Shown in pieces: positions 58,700-64,000 of a stretch of DNA of 64,000 bases; within the stretch, counting starts at the first letter, position 1, and each line of letters starts with the position of its first letter. The translations under genes and the position numbers were made by a program. This DNA comes from Gnetum montanum (taxonomy: Eukaryota; Streptophyta; Gnetopsida; Gnetales; Gnetaceae). The stretch lies in contig MNCI01029112.1 of assembly GCA_015680685.1 (NCBI GenBank), positions 1-64,000 on the forward strand, in the 5' to 3' direction. The notes under the pieces are model-generated. The model searched no databases, was not told where the DNA came from, and was given only the letters and a program-made list of their open reading frames with translations.

Positions 58700-61640
58700 C
58701 TCTTGATCAAAAATTGCATCAACATTGAGCTTTTTTCTATTTTGATACTTAGAACCATATTGAAACCTTAACTTACATGCATTCATGTTGGGGATACAAT
58801 TCCCAACATGGAAACATGCCTCCTATTTCACCAAGTCATTCAAACACAACTATTTTACTATTTTTAGTAACCAAAGCCTACCTTTTTCAACCTTGGGCTT
58901 CCAAAAGTGGGTGAGACATGTACAAAGCTAAACATCATGGGTTTTCCCACTGAGGCAATAGTGCCCAACATAGAATAAGGAAGGGTAACATCCATTCTTA
59001 CCCCTCAAACACCCATCTAGCCCAAGTTTGACCCTGAAGTGGGCCTTGCATGACCTAGAATCCCTTTGAGCATCTTCGACAACCCTGAAACCTAACCAAA
59101 CTAAGTTGAAACTGGTTGAAAGTTTAGGATTTTGTGTTTTCATAGTGGGGGAAGCTTCATCCACATTTAGAATCTCACCCTTAGTTTGGATAGATGGGGG
59201 AAGCCAAAATGACCTAAATTGACTTCCTAGTGACTGTTTCTTGATGGCAGGTAATCCCTAGACCCTACTAGAATCCTTTGGAGCTTTTGAATGCCACAAA
59301 AGTAGTTAAATATGGCATAAACCTATCATTCCCCTCTAATCCATGCTGAGGCCTTCATGGCTAGCATGGAAGAGAGGGAAAAGACTACATGAGGCACTTA
59401 GAACTCTCCAAACTGATGGATCTTGACACCCAACATTGACTATCGAGCCCAGCAACCCTGAAGGTTGACATGAATGGTCTATTGGCTATCAATTTATTCT
59501 AGATCTAACTTTCCTGGTTAAGGGATACCTCTTGCACACTAAGCATCCTAGTTCTAGTGTGAATAGAAAGGTGGAAGCCTAAAATCCCCCTCCTAGCCTT
59601 CATAATGATCAAATTTTGACCTTAGACACTGATGGCCTATACTAACAACCCTGTGGACACTCATGCATAGCATGATTTGACCATAAAATATAAAAATCCC
59701 TTTCCCTCAATATTCCACAATAATCATGGAAAACCCAACATGGAAAAAATGGGAAAGCCCAAAAATTACTTATTAACCTTTGAAACAACCAAAATTTAAC
59801 ATCAGATATCTACAATTAATGAGAGCAACTTTAGAAGCCTGCATGCATAGCCAGAAATGACATAAAATAGTAAAAATCAAGGTTCCTAAGTTCTTCCATG
59901 CTACAAGACACCTCTTCCATGTTTCCTAGCATGGAATAAAGGGAAAACATTTTGGGTTACTCCAAAATAACCTCTAAAGACCTCAAATGAACACCAGAAG
60001 GACCTATGTGTGTTCTAGAACCTTGTTTACACATCCTAAGACCTTCACACTTAACAAGATTGATCATAACTATATAGAAAGCCTCCCCCCACCAATATTC
60101 CATGTTGATCATGGAAATCCTATCATGGAAAAAGGAGGATATCCCAAAAACCATTCAAAAACTCTTAAAATGATCAAATTTTGACACTAGCAACCTTAGA
60201 GACCTACATGCATGACCAAAAATGATGCAAAAGGGAAAACGTCTATTTCTCCTTAGTTTTCCATGTTGGGAATATCATCCCTAGCATGGAAAAATAGGTG
60301 GAAGCTCAAAAACCTTCTAAGAAACCTCTAAATTCACCAAATTTGAGCTTAGACCCTAGTTCACAACCTTGGCAACCCCAAAGGCACACATGCATAGTTG
60401 ATTGAGGCCAAAATTGATCCAAATCTAGGATTTTTGGTTCTTTCACACTAGGGATCTCTTTTTCCATGATAATCATAGTATCAGCAATGTGGAAACTCAA
60501 GGGGAAGTTATTTGGATCTCCTAAACACCTTAGAATGATGTCTAATGACCTTACATTCACTTTAGAACCTTGTTAGTAGCCATTGGAGCCTTCAAACCTT
60601 AAGAAACTAATGTCAAATAGCCAAAAGATGATTCCTATTCCTAGCATGGGAAAATGAGATGAAGCTAAAAAAACACTTGGGAGTACTCAAAACTACCAAA
60701 TTTTGACATGGAGACATAGCCCTTGGCCTTGGAAACTCCAAAAGTTAACATGCACAATTGATTGTGATCCAAATTGGCCTAGATCTAGGATTCTTGATTT
60801 ATCCACATTGGGAAAGGCTTCTTCCATGCTAGGCAACATGGAAACAAGGAGGGAAAACTATGTTTCTAGTTTTGGTTGCAAGATGACACTCCCAGAAGCC
60901 AAAGATCTATGTCAAAGAAGCCTAGGACCTCATAGCCTTAAGATTTTACTTATCTGATCTTATTTCAACCTCCAAAATCCATTCCCCTCATTCTTATATG
61001 CTTAATTAACTCCCCCAAAATGGAAATAAGGGGGGAAGACCTTAAGTACACTTAAAAAACCTTCAAACATGATCAAAATCAGCCAAAAACTTCCAAAATC
61101 AAAGTCTACAATCCTATGGGACTAGAAACTTGGTCAAAGTGTTCCTAAGCCACCTTGAATTCACAAAAAAATTGTCCCCCCATTCTTGCACTCTAAGGAT
61201 AGTATGTTGAGTGTGGAAAGAGGGGGGAAGTCATTTTGACATGTATTGACACTCAAAATTAACTCAAAATGCCTCAAAATGAAGCCAAAGGATGCACAAC
61301 TTCTAGATCTAGGTTTCGCTACCTATTTGATCCTATTTTAGCTAAGGTTTTTTTTCCATGTTGAGCCCCCTTTCTTCCACACTAGTTAGCATGAAAATAA
61401 GGAGGAAAGTATTCAAAACCTAGTTTTTGGCCTTTATAGACCCCTGGAGTGCCCAATTTTTGATAGATTTGATCCTATGCTATCTTGGGAAGGTCTTGGG
61501 ACCTCTAAGCACCCCAAAAATCTATTTTCCTTGGTTTCCATGATGAGGGCCACTGTTTCCATGCTAAGCCTAGCATGGAAGCCTTAAAACACTTAATTTT
61601 TGAATCAAAATAGCCTAGAAATAGCCCTAATTGATGCCTA
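58700..61640. repeat. Degenerate tandem array, about sixteen ~185-bp units with CATGGA hairpin cores
   Basis: Each unit carries a core of TTCCATG-type followed by CATGGAA-type sequence, then A/G-rich AAGGGGGAAG-like sequence. CAAATTTTGA... and a CATGCATAG-like segment follow in most. Core centres were found near 58803, 58962, 59150, 59355, 59545, 59738, 59930, 60122, 60285, 60488, 60643, 60834, 61020, 61210, 61389 and 61575, giving a mean spacing of about 185 bp. Units are strongly diverged. No protein signal; the short frames here are chance. CATGGA motifs also occur in the left part of element D (35.5-35.8 kb). Confidence 0.75.
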
Positions 61641-61899
61641 AACTCACATAATAGCCTTGTAGCCTCAAAACATGGTCCTCTAAGGCCTAAAAATGGTAAA
61701 CACTAATCATTTTTAACCTATATTAGCCAAATTTTACCATATATGGCCTATTTTACTTATGTTACATTGTTCACCATGTTAACCTGATATGGCCTTTATA
61801 TAGCCTTATGTTTTCTTTATTCACCTTATTATAGCTTTATTTACCTTTGTTTGGACTTTCAATGGTATCAAATAGTGGGGTTTCGCCTTCCATCACCAC

Positions 61900-62015
61900 C
61901 ATTTGACACCATATGACCATGGCCCACTAAGGCCTTAAACTAGCATCATACTCCACCAAGACTCTAAAATGGCATCATGGCCTACTAAGGCCTAAAATTG
62001 GCAAAACCATGGCCT
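61900..62015 (+). repeat. Short minisatellite (ACTAAACTGGCAT type), right copy
   Basis: CCACTAAGGCCTTAAACTAG, CCACCAAGACTCTAAAATGG and CCTACTAAGGCCTAAAATTG units of about 35 bases. They match 42180-42320 and so bracket the interval with the antisense gene, element C and the array. Confidence 0.65.
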
Positions 62016-62276
62016 TTTTTGATCATTTTTAGCCTTGATCCTTATACTTTGTTTAACCTTGGTACGACCTTTATTTGGCCCTTATTGCACTTTATTTGTT
62101 TTTGGCATCCTATTGATGACCTTGGATGACCTTGTTTGCCTTACATTTGTATGTATTTGCATAATTTTCTAGCATTTTTGCATTATTTATTCACTTTTAT
62201 CCAAGTTCCACTTAATATGCTTTTGGTTGACATGCAAGCTCAAACTATGAGTACCTAGAAGCAAATCAATTTTCCT
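62016..62276 (+). other. Spacer before the RT of element D
   Basis: T-rich with repeats of TTTGGC/CCTT type; no protein signal. In an Ogre-like arrangement the 3' splice site of the PR-RT intron would be expected near its end. Confidence 0.35.
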
Positions 62277-64000
62277 TTGTGTTTACATGGACCTCATGGT
62301 GATGTTGAACAATGTATAAACCCTAATTGCCTAAATCTTGAGCCTAAGATTCTTGTAGATCACATAGCCTTAATAGAAAAATCCTTAGAATGGCCTGAAA
62401 ATCTAGTCAAAACCCTTGAATTAGAGATAGGCGATATAACTAAAGACTCTCTAGTTAAGGTTCTTGTCACAACACATAATGGTGAGGAGAAAACCCTTAA
62501 ACAAAGTTCCTCACTAGAGCGCCAATATGATCAAGCCATCATCAAGGTCCTACAAAATAACATCAAGGCCTTTACCTGATCATATGAAGATATGCTAGGC
62601 CTAGACCCATGTTTGATCCAACGCAACATCATACTAGACTCTAGCATTAGACTAGTTAAGCAAAAAGTGTGCAAGATTAGACTAGATTTGGCCTTGGCAG
62701 TTCATGATGAGATCTCAAAGCTCTACCAAGCTAGTTTCATTAAGGTTGTTGATTACACAAAATGGGTATCCAACATAGTGGTAGTCCCTAAGAAAAATGT
62801 AAGTATCCATATTTGCATTGATTTTCAAGACCTAAATAAAGAGACTATCAAAGATGACTTCCCTTTGCCTAGTATTGATTAACTTATTGATGCTATAACC
62901 AAACATATCTTATTGTCCTTTATGGATGGATTCTTGGGGTATAATCAAATTAGGATCAATGCAGAGCACCAACTTAGCATGACTTCATGATCCTATGGGG
63001 TACCTTTTGTTATACTATGATGCCCTTTGGTCTTAAGAATAATAGAGTGACCTACCAAAGAGCCAAGACATATATATTTAGCAATTACATGCTATGTTTG
63101 GTCAATGATTACGTAGATGATATAGATGTTAAGTCGAAGATGACCAATGACCACACTTGACCTAGACCTTGTGCTTAAGTGATGCCTCAAATACAAGCTT
63201 AGGCTCAATCCCAAGAAGTGTGTCTTTGATGTCAAGACTAGTAAGATGCTTGGCTTTGTAGTCTTTGATGCAAGGTTACGTGTTAATCCTAATAAGGTTT
63301 AAGGCCATATCCAAATTAGTGGTTCCTACCAACCTTAAGGACCTTTGAGGATTACAAGGAAGATTACAATTTATTTGTAGGTTTATTGCTAGGATTACAT
63401 ATAAGTTACAACCCATGCAAAACTTGCTTAAGAAAGGGGTTCACTATGAGTGGATGGGTCAATTCCAAGAGGCCTTGGAAAACCTTAAGCAAGAATTAAC
63501 ACAATTTTTAACAGTTTATCCTCCATAAGAGGATAAGCTATTTTACATTTACATTGCCATCTCTGATACATCCATTGTCTCTCCACTCTATTAGAAACAT
63601 GGTGATGGAGCAAAAATGCCTATATACTATCTTAGTCATGCATTAGTTGGCTACAAGACCCAATATACTGAAGTGGAGAAGTATTTCCTAGCACTATTCT
63701 TCTCCTTGAAGAAGTGGAGACACTACCTCTTCAAAAGGCAAGTCAACATCATTTGCAAGAACAACATACTTAAAGCCATAATGAAAAACATCTATGAAAG
63801 TAGTTGTATAGCCCAATGGAAAGCCATAATTGTGGAATTTAACCTTCATTATGTTTTTCAATCCTGAGCGAAAGGTCAAGCTATAGTTGTACAACTCATA
63901 GTTTCACCTGTTGATGACCAACCAACCATAGATCCTAAATTCTTTGATGAACACATCAACACAATTAGCCAAGTGCTTAAGGATTATGAGGTGGTCATGC
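62277..64000 (+). pseudogene. Element D RT connector, reverse transcriptase and RNase H (decayed, cut by window end)
   Basis: Open piece 62277-62579 is the connector: ITKDSLVKVLVTTHNGEEKT, YDQAIIKVLQNNIKAFT, and after one stop SYEDMLGLDPCLIQRNIIL (family: FAWSYEDMPGLDP). Open piece 62592-62882 starts the RT: DYTKWVSNIVVVPKKNVSIH, ICIDFQDLNKETIKDDFPLP. FMDGFLGYNQIRINAEHQ and MPFGLKN-like follow with frameshifts. The catalytic box is DYVDDIDVKSK, YVDD at 63110-63121, then LRLNPKKCVFDVKTSKMLGF. The RNase H ends with IYYLSHALVGYKTQYTEVEK (63619-63678) and IAQWKAIIVEFNLHYVFQS. The style (PFGLKNA, DDFPLPSID) is that of the Tat/Ogre side of gypsy. Confidence 0.8.

Larger units (their letters stand above)
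35395..64000 (+). mobile_element. Element D: giant Tat/Ogre-like Ty3/gypsy element (leaves the window)
   Basis: A gypsy gag and protease (38100-42000) and, in the same orientation 20 kb further on, a connector plus RT and RNase H (62277-64000). Both parts belong to the same broad gypsy type: gag with an H/C-rich 'YCxYH..GH' knuckle, DNG-type protease, and RT with DDFPLPSID and DYVDDIDVKSK. The protease side breaks off before the RT connector, and the connector starts where protease-side coding would be expected to continue. I read them as one element with a very large PR-RT interval, but two separate fragments cannot be excluded. Left edge and LTRs are not resolved, and the 3' part is outside the window. 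Confidence 0.55.

Noticed and set aside
1-64000. Intact host genes, tRNA or rRNA genes, CRISPR arrays
   Set aside because: No undisturbed reading frame of host type, no cloverleaf-like segment and no regular short direct repeats with unique spacers were seen.

Overview
This window looks like intergenic DNA from a plant with a large, AT-rich, repeat-dominated genome. A gymnosperm is my guess, but that is inference. Almost everything recognisable is a decayed, nested LTR retrotransposon. I see no intact gene, no tRNA or rRNA gene, no CRISPR array and nothing bacterial. Reading frames are broken by many stops, mostly TAG or TGA where CAG or CGA would fit, and by frameshifts. This is typical of old, methylated elements.

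Layout: (1) 1-~1480, minus strand: the 5' end of one element, with leader ORF remnant, initiator-Met-type primer site and LTR edge. (2) 2808-25893, plus strand: element A, a Ty3/gypsy element with LTRs of about 3.3 kb. Its order is gag-PR-archaeal-type RNase H-RT-RNase H-IN. Its 3' LTR is split by element B. (3) 14245-23691, minus strand: element B, non-autonomous, with TSD CCATT. It has an Athila-like gag and no pol. In place of pol it carries a long coiled-coil ORF downstream of a second LTR-like promoter. (4) 25894-31290: AT-rich sequence with no recognised gene. (5) ~31290-35110, plus strand: element E, a Ty1/copia element lacking gag and 5' LTR. (6) ~35400-64000 (window end), plus strand: element D, a very large Tat/Ogre-like gypsy element. 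It comprises a leader with tandem repeats, gag-PR at 38.1-42.0 kb, and RT/RNase H from 62.3 kb.

The 20-kb gap between PR and RT of D is the most remarkable part. It holds a decayed gene of about eight exons on the opposite strand (58350 to 42598) with readable GT-AG introns. It also holds an Athila-like element C (47933-57872, minus strand, TSD CCCAT) inserted in the gene's first intron, several minisatellites, and an array of about sixteen ~185-bp units upstream of the gene. Copies of a short minisatellite lie on both sides of the gap. The PR-RT position is where Ogre elements are known to carry an intron.

B and C are sister families. They share LTR ends TGATGAG...CTCATCA, primer site, polypurine tract, gag and a 3' non-coding block. 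B has lost pol and gained the coiled-coil cassette; C keeps pol and has no cassette. B could therefore only have moved using proteins supplied by a C-like partner. Order of events by nesting: A before B, and D plus its antisense gene before C.
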